From Gammaproteobacteria bacterium (GTDB lineage: Bacteria > Pseudomonadota > Gammaproteobacteria > UWMA-0217): 9,369 bases of DNA. The stretch lies in NCBI GenBank assembly GCA_027031685.1, contig JALVPS010000441.1:1-9369 (forward strand). The letters are read 5' to 3'. Below, in pieces: positions 1 to 6,639 of the stretch; the first letter of the stretch is position 1, and every line of letters starts with the position of its first letter. The notes beneath the pieces were generated by a model that saw only the letters and a program-made list of their open reading frames with translations, made no database searches and was not told the origin of the DNA. The position numbers and the translations under genes are program-made.

Positions 1-86
1 CCCCTCCCACCCCATCCGGTCTGCGGGTCCGCGCCGGGCGGCGCGGGGAGTTGTGGCCGTGAAGGGCGCCCATGCCGGGCGCAAGC
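1..86. other. GC-rich intergenic stretch beyond the operon
   Basis: No convincing gene is visible. A short minus-strand frame from an ATG at 73 stays open to the window edge but has no ribosome site and an Arg/Pro-rich translation. A 5-bp stem at 31-44 is too weak to call. The stretch may be the gap before a gene outside the window. Confidence 0.4.
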
Positions 87-114
87 CGAAGGGCGGCCCC
101 AAGGCCGCCCTTCG
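87..114 (-). terminator. Hairpin after the last gene, probable operon terminator
   Basis: Twelve perfectly paired bases (CGAAGGGCGGCC and its complement) enclose a 4-nt loop. The hairpin starts 23 bp after the stop codon of the last gene. On the minus strand it is followed by GCTTGCG rather than a T run, so it is not a textbook intrinsic terminator. It may end or pause transcription with Rho, or protect the 3' end of the messenger. The structure is clear and the function is inferred. Confidence 0.6.
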
Positions 115-137
115 ACGAAAGGCCGGTCGGTGAACAT

Positions 138-617
138 TCAGCTCACGACCAGTGCCATGCGCCCCTTCCCGTAGTTGGGTACCTCCACCTCGAAGGCGCG
201 CTTCTCCACCGGCTGTTCCAGCAACTGGCGCGCGTCCTCCGGCAGCTGCGCGTAGTCCGGAAACATCTCGGCCAGGCGCAGGTGCGGCGTATCGTCGCCC
301 ATGAGCAGCCGCGAGCAGATGTTCATCACCTCGTACACGTTTTCCTGCATGGACTGGGGGATCTCGCCGCTTTCGGCGGCATCCTCCGCCCCCCCCTTGG
401 GGATCATGGACAGGGCCGCGCCGGCATAGGCGGCGAATTCCTTGTCCACCACGCAGGCGGCCACCGGCCTGTCTTCCTCATTCACGTACAGCCCGTACAG
501 GCTGGCCGACTTGGGATCCACCGCGTCGTCGGTCTCGCGCACCGACACGTCGCCGTAGAGCATGCTCAGCACGCCCACGGCCTCACTATCGCTGGGCAGC
601 AGATAGGTCGCTTTCAT
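138..617 (-). CDS. CheX/CheC-like protein, candidate CheY-P phosphatase
   Basis: A 159-residue acidic protein that I do not recognise as a named family by full-length similarity. Residues 89-106 carry E92-NVY-E96-VM-N99, which fits the (D/S)-x3-E-x2-N active-site pattern of CheC/CheX/FliY phosphatases, with Glu in place of the first Asp/Ser. The preceding stretch AAYAGAALSMIPKGG (62-76), with small residues before the motif helix, and a C-terminal half rich in beta-type segments (FEVEVPNYGKGRMALVV) also suit a single CheX-like unit. AGGAGG lies 10 bases before the ATG at 617. It is the last gene, directly after the second cheY, a natural place for a CheY-P phosphatase. Alternatives are a non-catalytic CheC-fold adaptor or an unrelated protein. 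Confidence 0.75.
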   Translation of the reverse strand: MKATYLLPSDSEAVGVLSMLYGDVSVRETDDAVDPKSASLYGLYVNEEDRPVAACVVDKEFAAYAGAALSMIPKGGAEDAAESGEIPQSMQENVYEVMNICSRLLMGDDTPHLRLAEMFPDYAQLPEDARQLLEQPVEKRAFEVEVPNYGKGRMALVVS

Positions 618-658
618 GGGGGTCTTTCCTCCTGAGTCTTGCGGTTTGCCGTGGGTCT

Positions 659-1024
659 TCAGTCCGTGATGTACTTGCCGAGCGTCTCGGAAAAGCTCTG
701 CGGGGTGAACGGCTTGGCGATCAGGAACTCGGCGCCGGCCTCGGCGGCCTTGGCACGCATCTCGCTGGTGGCCTCGGTGGTGACGAAGCCGAAGGTGGTC
801 TTGACGCCCTTCTCGCGCAGCGCCTCCAGGAACTCGGGCCCGTTCATGTTGGGCATGTTCCAGTCGGACAGGATCAGGTCGGGGCCGAATTCCTCCACCT
901 TTTCCAGGCCGGTCTTGCCGTCCTCGGCCTCTTCGATGTTGTGGCCCTCGAAGCCGGCGGCGCGCAGGGTCTTCTTGACGATCATGCGCATGGCGCGGCT
1001 GTCGTCGACGATCAGGATATTCAT
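659..1024 (-). CDS. cheY: CheY-type response regulator (second of two)
   Basis: A 121-residue stand-alone receiver domain with acidic pair D7/D8, phospho-acceptor D54 in SDWNMPNMNG, T82 and K104 (in AKPF). The DWNMPNM stretch is close to that around D57 of E. coli CheY, closer than in the first CheY of this operon. The Y106-equivalent position is L101, not aromatic, though F100 is adjacent; this could alter how phosphorylation is read out. The frame is open upstream into cheB, but that extension is Arg/Ser-rich shadow sequence. The gene lies 52 bp after cheB and 41 bp before the CheX-like gene. It may be the motor regulator, a phosphate sink, or a regulator of another output; sequence alone does not decide. 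Confidence 0.95.
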   Translation of the reverse strand: MNILIVDDSRAMRMIVKKTLRAAGFEGHNIEEAEDGKTGLEKVEEFGPDLILSDWNMPNMNGPEFLEALREKGVKTTFGFVTTEATSEMRAKAAEAGAEFLIAKPFTPQSFSETLGKYITD

Positions 1025-1034
1025 GGTTGTGGTA

Positions 1035-1040
1035 CTCCCT
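1035..1040 (-). promoter_or_regulatory. Ribosome binding site that decides the second CheY start
   Basis: AGGGAG on the minus strand lies 10 bases before the ATG at 1024. The same frame stays open upstream into cheB, but this site and the normal receiver-domain N-terminus (MNILIVDDS) show that 1024 is the real start. Confidence 0.65.
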
Positions 1041-1076
1041 GGTTTGTTGTGGTGATTGTGGTCGGGTTGTGAATCG

Positions 1077-2210
1077 TCAGTGGGTGGCGGCCAGCAACCC
1101 CAGGCGGCGGGCCGCCTCGGTGATGAGGCGCGGCATCTCTTCCAGCGGGGCCACCTGGTCCACATGGCCCCGCCTGACCGCCTGGCCGGGCATGCCCCAC
1201 ACCACGCTGGAGGCCTCGTCCTGGGCGATGGTCCTGACCCCCTTTTCGTGCAGCCGCCCCATGGCGTCCGCGCCATCGTCGCCCATGCCGGTGAGCATGA
1301 TGGCCAGCGCCACCTGGTGCGGGAACTGCCCGAGCGAGTCGAACATCACTTCCACCGACGGCTTGTGGCAGTTGACCGGGGCGCTGTCGTCCAGCCGGCA
1401 GCGCAGCTGCCCTGCCCCCTTCTCCAGGCGCAGATGGTGCGAGCCGGGTGCGATGAGGACCTGTCCGGCATGCACCACGTCACCCTCCTCTGCCTCCTTC
1501 ACGTGCAGCGCGCAGATCGAGTCCAGGCGCTGGGCGAAGGAGCGGCTGAAGGCCGGCGGTATGTGCTGCGTGATCACGAATCCCATCCTGAGTGCGGGCA
1601 AGGCGGTGAAAATGGCTTTCAGTGCCTCGGTGCCGCCCGTGGACGAACCGATGGCAATGATCTTATCGGCCGGCGTGAGGCGCGCTGCAGGCCGCTCGTC
1701 GCCCGGGCGGGCACGCCCGCCCGGCTCGGGCGGCGCCGCCTCGGCGGCCGGCTCCTCCGCCGGGCCGCGGATCTTCGCGCGGGCCGCCATCTTCACCTTG
1801 CGGATCAGGTCACCGGCATAGGCCTCCATCTCCTCCACCACGTTGAACTGCGGCTTGGTGACGAAGTCCACTGCGCCAAGCGCCAGCGCGTCCAGGGTCA
1901 CCTGAGCGTTGCGGTGGGTGAGCGAGGAGACCATCACCACCGGCATGGGGCGCAGCCGCATCAGGTTGCGCAGGAACTGGATGCCGTCCATGCGCGGCAT
2001 TTCGATGTCCAGGGTGAGGACGTCGGGATTGAGCTGCTTGATCTTCTCCCGCGCCTCGTAGGGATCGGCCGCCACGCCCACCACCTCCAGCGCCGGGTCC
2101 TGGGAGAGAATGCGCGTCAGCAGACGCTGGATCAGCAGCGAGTCGTCGACGATCAACACGCGGATGGGGCGCGCCGGCGCGGGGGTACGGGCCAGACTGT
2201 TCATACTCAT
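1077..2210 (-). CDS. cheB: Chemotaxis protein-glutamate methylesterase CheB
   Basis: A 377-residue response regulator and enzyme that removes methyl groups from, and deamidates, receptor glutamines. The receiver domain (about 16-140) has the acidic pair D22/D23, phospho-acceptor D68 (in TLDIEMPRMDG), a serine pair at 95-96 and K119. A Pro/Ala-rich linker (about 148-180) joins it to the methylesterase domain (about 183-372). The catalytic triad is visible as S190 (in GSSTGG), H216 (in TQHIP) and D312 (in GMGDDG). It begins 50 bp after cheR with a weak ribosome site. ATGs at codons 1 and 3 are both possible starts; I use the first. No cheD lies next to it, so deamidation would fall to CheB alone unless cheD is elsewhere. 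Confidence 0.97.
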   Translation of the reverse strand: MSMNSLARTPAPARPIRVLIVDDSLLIQRLLTRILSQDPALEVVGVAADPYEAREKIKQLNPDVLTLDIEMPRMDGIQFLRNLMRLRPMPVVMVSSLTHRNAQVTLDALALGAVDFVTKPQFNVVEEMEAYAGDLIRKVKMAARAKIRGPAEEPAAEAAPPEPGGRARPGDERPAARLTPADKIIAIGSSTGGTEALKAIFTALPALRMGFVITQHIPPAFSRSFAQRLDSICALHVKEAEEGDVVHAGQVLIAPGSHHLRLEKGAGQLRCRLDDSAPVNCHKPSVEVMFDSLGQFPHQVALAIMLTGMGDDGADAMGRLHEKGVRTIAQDEASSVVWGMPGQAVRRGHVDQVAPLEEMPRLITEAARRLGLLAATH

Positions 2211-2260
2211 GGTCGTGTTTTCATTATTCTTCTGGTTGTCGTTCGGGTGACGATGGGGGC

Positions 2261-3088
2261 TCAGCGCACCCGCCGGTAAATGGTCTTGCCGAGCAGCTCG
2301 AAGCGGTCACTGACCTTGTTCAGCGTCTCCGAGTGGCCGATGAACAGGTAGCCGTTCGGATCCAGGCTGCCGGCGAAGCGGTCCACCAGACGCGCCTGGG
2401 TGGGCAGGTCGAAATAGATGATGACGTTGCGGCAGAAGATCACATCGAACGGCTCGTCGAAGGGCCAGGGTTCCATCAGGTTGAGCTGGGAGAACTCGAT
2501 CAGCTCGGCCACCTCGGGCTTGATGCGCACCCGTCCGGCGTTGTGGCCGCGCCCCTTGAGGAAATACTTCTTCACCAGCTGCCGGTCCAGCGACTCGATG
2601 CGCTCCTGCTCGTACACGCCGCTGCGCGCCTTGGCCACCACGCTGGAATCCAGGTCGGTGGCGATGATCTGGATGCGGTCGCGCGCCGCCAGCACCTGGC
2701 GGCATTCCAGGGCCGAGATGGCGATGGAATAGGCCTCCTCGCCGGTGGAACAGCCCGCCGACCAGATACGCAGGCGCCGGTGGCGGTGCTTCTGCAGCAG
2801 CTCCGGCAGCAGGGTGTCGCGCAGGTAGTCGAAGTGGTGGCGCTCGCGGAAAAAAGAGGTCAGGTTGGTGGTGATGACATTGATGAACTCCTCCAGCTCC
2901 TCCGAGTGGCCCGACTCCAGCAGGCGCCGGTATTCGGCAAAGCTGTCCAGGCCGGTGGCGCGCAGGCGGCGCGCGATGCGGCCATAGACCAGTTCGCGCT
3001 TGTTTTCGGCAATGGCGATGCCGGTCTTGTGGGCGATGAAACGCCTCAGGTGCTCGAAGTCCTGATCGGTAAATTCGTATTCCTTCAT
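2261..3088 (-). CDS. cheR: Chemotaxis protein methyltransferase CheR
   Basis: A 275-residue S-adenosylmethionine-dependent methyltransferase that methylates receptor glutamates during adaptation. The N-terminal helical domain (about 1-75) leads into TNLTSFFRERHHF (74-86). The SAM-binding domain shows RIWSAGCSTGEEAYSIA (107-123), ATDLDSSVV (143-151), FCRNVIIYF (218-226) and GYLFIGHSE (246-254), all typical of CheR. The frame is open far upstream, but the extra residues overlap the CheZ-like gene and are low-complexity. The ATG at 3088 gives the normal CheR N-terminus and a 17-bp spacer after that gene; its ribosome site is weak (AAGAAAA). The receptor in this operon lacks the C-terminal pentapeptide that some CheR proteins bind. 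Confidence 0.97.
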   Translation of the reverse strand: MKEYEFTDQDFEHLRRFIAHKTGIAIAENKRELVYGRIARRLRATGLDSFAEYRRLLESGHSEELEEFINVITTNLTSFFRERHHFDYLRDTLLPELLQKHRHRRLRIWSAGCSTGEEAYSIAISALECRQVLAARDRIQIIATDLDSSVVAKARSGVYEQERIESLDRQLVKKYFLKGRGHNAGRVRIKPEVAELIEFSQLNLMEPWPFDEPFDVIFCRNVIIYFDLPTQARLVDRFAGSLDPNGYLFIGHSETLNKVSDRFELLGKTIYRRVR

Positions 3089-3105
3089 TTTTCTTGTTTT
3101 TGTCG

Positions 3106-3594
3106 TCAGGGCTGAAAAAGCTGCACGGGCCCACTGGCCGCCGCGGCCTCCGCAGGCGGCTGTGCCTCCAGGCACACGCAGCCACGCTTGCGCAGCAGGG
3201 CACGGAAGGTTTGCTTCTCCTCTTCCAGGGTATAGAGGCGTTCGATCTCCCGTGTCAGGCCGCAGTCCAGGGTCGGGTCGCCGCCGCGGTACTCGATGTG
3301 GTCGGCCACCAGGTGCAGGGCCTCGGCCATGTGGGCCAGCTGCTGCTTGAGGCGGTCGTAGAACTGAAAGCCGGTGATGATGCGCGTCATCTCCCCCTCC
3401 AGCGCCTCCAGCTCCCGCGCCAGACGCGCGTCGTCGTGGTGCAGGGCCATGCCCACCAGCCGCTCCCGCACGCGCCGCGAGCGCTCGATGACGGCCGCCA
3501 GCTCGCGCTCGCCGCGGTCGCTGGCACTGTCCAGCTGGGCGCTCAGGCACTCCACGATGTGCGCCACCTGATCCATGGTGGTGGGCCGCTTCAT
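3106..3594 (-). CDS. CheZ-like helical protein, candidate CheY-P phosphatase
   Basis: A 162-residue, mostly helical, charged protein with long heptad-like stretches (about 8-135), then an Ala/Pro-rich tail ending in VQLFQP. Residues 76-90 read GFQFYDRLKQQLAHM. D80 and Q84 reproduce the D-x3-Q spacing of the CheZ catalytic motif (D143 and Q147 in E. coli, within QDLTGQ), in a similar helix preceded by a Phe/Gln-rich turn. It is shorter than CheZ (about 214 residues), and overall similarity is too weak to name it cheZ. The flexible tail with a short hydrophobic end loosely recalls the CheY-binding C-terminus of CheZ. The ATG at 3594 overlaps the STAS stop by 4 bp. The neighbours (receptor, STAS, cheR) support a chemotaxis role. 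An alternative is a structural helical bundle unrelated to CheZ. Confidence 0.8.
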   Translation of the reverse strand: MKRPTTMDQVAHIVECLSAQLDSASDRGERELAAVIERSRRVRERLVGMALHHDDARLARELEALEGEMTRIITGFQFYDRLKQQLAHMAEALHLVADHIEYRGGDPTLDCGLTREIERLYTLEEEKQTFRALLRKRGCVCLEAQPPAEAAAASGPVQLFQP

Positions 3595-3878
3595 GCCGCG
3601 TCCTCCACTGACGGCAGCGGGATACCCAGGGTGGCGGCCGCCTCGGTGACGGCCGGCGAAAAGGCGCGGAAGCGCACGGCCGGGCCGCCCTGCTCCGCCA
3701 GCCGCGCCAGCGAGACGATCACCTGCAGGCCGGCCGCATCCACCGAGGTCACCCCGCCGGCGTCCACGCTGCCCGCCTGGCGGCCTTCCAGCCAGGCCCG
3801 CAGCTCACTGACCACCGTCTCCACCTGGGCGGTACGCAACTCGCCGGGAAATGTAAAAGGCCTCTGTTCTTCGCTCAT
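3591..3878 (-). CDS. Small STAS-domain protein (anti-sigma-antagonist-like) of the che operon
   Basis: A 95-residue protein consisting of a single STAS domain. The diagnostic segment is VTSVDAAGLQVIVSLARL (43-60), equivalent to the DSSGLG loop of SpoIIAA-type anti-sigma-factor antagonists. The serine phosphorylated in SpoIIAA is replaced by alanine here (A48 after D47), so control by a serine kinase at that site is unlikely. No partner anti-sigma kinase is encoded in the window. It starts 50 bp after the receptor stop, and its TGA overlaps the start of the CheZ-like gene (ATGA), which suggests coupled translation and perhaps a joint complex. Its role in chemotaxis is not known to me; a protein-binding scaffold is an inference. 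The STAS fold is well supported, the function is not. Confidence 0.85.
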   Translation of the reverse strand: MSEEQRPFTFPGELRTAQVETVVSELRAWLEGRQAGSVDAGGVTSVDAAGLQVIVSLARLAEQGGPAVRFRAFSPAVTEAAATLGIPLPSVEDAA

Positions 3879-3886
3879 CCCCGAAT

Positions 3887-3895
3887 CTCCTCCTC
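3887..3895 (-). promoter_or_regulatory. Strong Shine-Dalgarno site of the STAS gene
   Basis: The minus strand reads GAGGAGGAG, 8 bases before the ATG at 3878. It is one of the strongest ribosome sites in the operon. It fixes the STAS start and, through the downstream ATGA overlap, probably also drives translation of the CheZ-like gene. Confidence 0.7.
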
Positions 3896-3928
3896 GTCAA
3901 CGGGTGTGTGTCGCCGGGGCCGCTGGCC

Positions 3929-6058
3929 TCAGTAGCCGGCGGCCAGGTCGTAGCCAGGCGCTTCCGGCGCGCCCTGCCGGGCCTTGGTGGCGATCTCGTC
4001 CAGCAGGCCCACCAGCCGGCCCGAGAGGCGCTCGATGTCGCCATACTTGCGTTCGGCCTCGCCCTCCTGGCCAGCCTCCTTGAGCTGGATGATCTCGCGG
4101 ATGGTGGCGTGCAGGGTCTTGTGGTCGCGCTCCAGCTCGCCCATCTCCGAGATGTGGGCCAGCTGCCTGAGACCGTCGGCATACAGCCACTTGCCCAGGT
4201 CGCAGTCGCGGTGGGACACGGCCTGGTCCAGGGTCAGCGTGGAGCGGCCGTCCAAAAAGCTGCGGATGCGCGTCTTCCAGGACAGGTGCTTGGCCTTGAT
4301 GGCCGACCAGTCCACGTCGTCCACGCTGCCTTGATCGTGGCCGTGGCCGAAGTCGAAGAAGGCCAGCGCGCTGTGCAGGGCGCGTGCGTTCTCGCCCAGC
4401 GCCTCGCTGGCGGCGGCCACCTGCTTGACCAGGCTGGCGTTCTGCTGCGTCATCTCGTCCATCTGCAGCACGGCGCGGTTCACCTGGTCGATGCCCAGGG
4501 CCTGCTCCTGGTTGGCGGTGGCGATCTCGGAGATGATGGTATTGACCTTGTTCACCGCCTGCACAATGCCTTCCAGGGAACGCCCGGTCTCGTCCACCAG
4601 CGTGCTGCCCACATTCACCTTCTGCACGCTGTCCTCGATCAGGTCCTTGATCTCCTTGGCCGCCTCGGCACTGCGCTGGGCCAGGTTGCGCACCTCGCTG
4701 GCCACCACCGCGAAGCCACGGCCCTGCTCGCCGGCATGGGCCGCCTCCACCGCTGCGTTGAGGGCCAGCAGGTTGGTCTGGAAGGCGATCTCGTCGATGA
4801 CGCCGATGATGTCGGCGATGCGGTTGCTGGCATCGTTGATCTCGCTCATGGCGGCAATGGCCTTGCCCACCACCTCGCCACCCTGCTGGGCGTCGCGCGC
4901 GGCGCTGGCCGACAGTTCGCTGGCCATGCGCGCGTTCTCGGCGTTGTGGCGCACGGTGCCCGTCATCTGTTCCATGCTGGCCGCAGTCTGCTCCAGGCTG
5001 CCGGCCTGCTGCTGGGTGCGGTTGCTGAGATTCATGTTGCCTTCGGCGATCTCCTCCGCTCCGCGCCGCACCTCGTCGGCGGTGTTCTTGACCTGCGCCA
5101 AGGCCTCGACCAGCTTGCTGGTGGCCTTCTGCAAGTTGGACTTGAGCACGCGGTAGGTGCCGTCGAAGTCGAAATTGACACGCTCCTGCAGGTGTCCCTC
5201 GGCGATGCGTACCAGCACCCGGTTGACCTCATCGATGACCTGGGCGTTGACCGAGAGCAGGTCGTTGATGGTGCGCGACACCTTCAGGTGGAAGCCGTCC
5301 TTGCCGTGGGTATCGATGCGCTTCTCCAGGTCGCCGTTGATGCTGGCCTCGATGACATCCTGGATTTCCTGCTCCATGCGCATCTGCTGCGTCTCGTCAT
5401 GCCACAGCAGCAGGGCGCCGCTGCCCTCCCCCCCCAGTGGCACCACCTGGAGGGCCAGGGTGAAGCTGCCCAGATCGAGGCGGCGCTGCTGCTCGCGCCC
5501 CAGCTCCAGACCGCCCTGCCCGGCGGCGGCAAACACGCCGTGCAGGTCCACCCCCAGCGGGCCCTCGGCGCCGCCCGGCACCAGGCCCTGCACGCTGCCG
5601 AACAGGCGCCGCGCGGCCTCGTTGGCGTAGGTGACCTTGCCGTGCCGGTCGGCCAGCGACACGGCGTCCGGCAGGCGCTCCAGGATCAGGCGCAGGCGGT
5701 TGGACTCGTTGGCCTTCACCGTGAGCTGCTTGAGCATGGCACGGATGGTCTCGTGTGCCTGGTGCGCCTGACGGTACAGGCCGCCGGCGCTGTCCGGCAG
5801 GGGCAGCACGGGAGAGAAGTCGGCCTTGGCCAGCTTGTGCAACAGGCCCTCCACCTCGGCCACCGGCCCCCCCAGCAGTCCATCCAGCCGCCGTTGCACG
5901 CGCAGGCCACCCCACAGGGTGAGCGCAATGCCCCCCGCGCCCAGCGCGCCACCCAGGGGTGCGGCCCAGCCGGCGGGTACCCCGGGCAGGGTGAGGATGA
6001 GCAGGGCGGCCAGCATCAGGCCGGCCGCCACCAGGTTGTAGCGTGCGATGGAAGTCAT
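3929..6058 (-). CDS. Methyl-accepting chemotaxis protein with PAS and C-terminal CZB zinc domain
   Basis: A 709-residue chemoreceptor. Two hydrophobic helices (about 8-26 and 31-51) are separated by only a few residues, so there is no periplasmic ligand domain and sensing should be cytoplasmic. A PAS-like domain follows (about 119-224, starting [16 protein letters not shown]), then two HAMP-like stretches (about 232-270 and 275-330). The signalling domain (about 330-565) has the conserved tip around [20 protein letters not shown] (426-445). Likely methylation sites near Q350, Q357, Q364 and Q546 have the same spacing to the tip as in E. coli Tsr, suggesting the 36H class. The C-terminus is a chemoreceptor zinc-binding (CZB) domain with candidate ligands H591, C619 (in RDCDLGKW), H646 and H650. 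There is no C-terminal xWxxF CheR-tether peptide. AAGGAAAGG precedes the ATG at 6058. The ligand is not predictable; CZB domains elsewhere respond to zinc or hypochlorous acid. Confidence 0.96.
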   Translation of the reverse strand: MTSIARYNLVAAGLMLAALLILTLPGVPAGWAAPLGGALGAGGIALTLWGGLRVQRRLDGLLGGPVAEVEGLLHKLAKADFSPVLPLPDSAGGLYRQAHQAHETIRAMLKQLTVKANESNRLRLILERLPDAVSLADRHGKVTYANEAARRLFGSVQGLVPGGAEGPLGVDLHGVFAAAGQGGLELGREQQRRLDLGSFTLALQVVPLGGEGSGALLLWHDETQQMRMEQEIQDVIEASINGDLEKRIDTHGKDGFHLKVSRTINDLLSVNAQVIDEVNRVLVRIAEGHLQERVNFDFDGTYRVLKSNLQKATSKLVEALAQVKNTADEVRRGAEEIAEGNMNLSNRTQQQAGSLEQTAASMEQMTGTVRHNAENARMASELSASAARDAQQGGEVVGKAIAAMSEINDASNRIADIIGVIDEIAFQTNLLALNAAVEAAHAGEQGRGFAVVASEVRNLAQRSAEAAKEIKDLIEDSVQKVNVGSTLVDETGRSLEGIVQAVNKVNTIISEIATANQEQALGIDQVNRAVLQMDEMTQQNASLVKQVAAASEALGENARALHSALAFFDFGHGHDQGSVDDVDWSAIKAKHLSWKTRIRSFLDGRSTLTLDQAVSHRDCDLGKWLYADGLRQLAHISEMGELERDHKTLHATIREIIQLKEAGQEGEAERKYGDIERLSGRLVGLLDEIATKARQGAPEAPGYDLAAGY

Positions 6059-6083
6059 GGCGTTGCCTTTCCTTATGTTGTCG

Positions 6084-6608
6084 TCAGCCGTCGAGATTGG
6101 CCTTGGCGATCTCGGTCTCGACCAGATGGGCGATGTTGAGCAGGATCACCATCTTGCCCTCCACTGTGGCCAGGCCCTTGATGAACTCGGTGGACACCAG
6201 CGTGCCCATGGCCGGCGGCGGCTCGATCTCGCGCACCGGCACGTTGTAGACCTCGGACACCGCATCCACCACGATGCCCACCACCTTCTCGCCGTCCTCC
6301 TGCACCGACTTGGCCATGATGACCACCGTGGTGGGGCCGAACTCGGACGGCTCCAGCCCGAAGCAGGTGCGCAGGTCGATGATGGGCACCACCGTGCCGC
6401 GCAGGTTGATGATGCCGAGGATGTGCGGCGGCGTGTTGGGGATGGGCGTGACGCCGCTCCAGCCCTTGATCTCCTGCACATTGAGGATCTTGATGCCATA
6501 TTCCTCGCCGGCCAGCATGAAGGTCAGGTACTGCTCCGTGTACTGGCCGTTCTGCTCGGCGTCGTTGGTGGCGATGTCCTTGTTTGCGGCGGCGGCTGCG
6601 CTGTTCAT
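6084..6608 (-). CDS. cheW: Chemotaxis coupling protein CheW
   Basis: A 174-residue protein made of one CheW domain, which links CheA P5 to receptor tips. A variable, Ala-rich N-terminus of about 25 residues precedes the domain. The core carries [12 protein letters not shown] (36-47) and the hallmark [13 protein letters not shown] (68-80), with R70 in the conserved NLRG position. The C-terminal half has the usual [10 protein letters not shown] segment (111-120) and a closing hydrophobic strand ([10 protein letters not shown], 153-162). AAGGAG lies about 11 bases upstream of the ATG at 6608. The gene sits between cheA and the receptor gene, with spacers of 31 and 25 bp, as expected for a signalling complex made from one transcript. 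Confidence 0.97.
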   Translation of the reverse strand: MNSAAAAANKDIATNDAEQNGQYTEQYLTFMLAGEEYGIKILNVQEIKGWSGVTPIPNTPPHILGIINLRGTVVPIIDLRTCFGLEPSEFGPTTVVIMAKSVQEDGEKVVGIVVDAVSEVYNVPVREIEPPPAMGTLVSTEFIKGLATVEGKMVILLNIAHLVETEIAKANLDG

Positions 6609-6639
6609 TTCCTATGTCTCTCCTTGGAAATACCGGAAT

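Noticed and set aside
1..73. Possible partial minus-strand gene running off the left edge
   Set aside because: Fewer than 25 codons are visible, with no ribosome site and Arg/Pro-rich composition; this is insufficient evidence.
1025..1276. N-terminal extension of the second CheY frame into cheB
   Set aside because: A receiver domain should begin at MNILIVDD; the extension is shadow sequence of cheB, and a ribosome site precedes the ATG at 1024.
1056..2279. Long plus-strand frame opposite cheB
   Set aside because: It covers cheB in antisense and has a His/Arg/Gly-rich translation without motifs. CheB is supported by intact receiver and catalytic residues.
2850..2870. Run of A (six) inside cheR as a possible frameshift site
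   Set aside because: It encodes the Phe pair of the conserved TNLTSFFRE motif, and the frame is intact on both sides.
3089..3550. N-terminal extension of the CheR frame
   Set aside because: The extra 154 residues are Arg/Ala/Gly-rich, overlap the CheZ-like gene and precede a normal CheR N-terminus at 3088.
3908..6139. A 743-codon open frame on the plus strand opposite the receptor gene
   Set aside because: It is antisense to a well-supported receptor; its translation is low-complexity, rich in His, Gln, Leu, Gly and Val, with no recognisable domain. GC-rich codon use leaves such frames open by chance.
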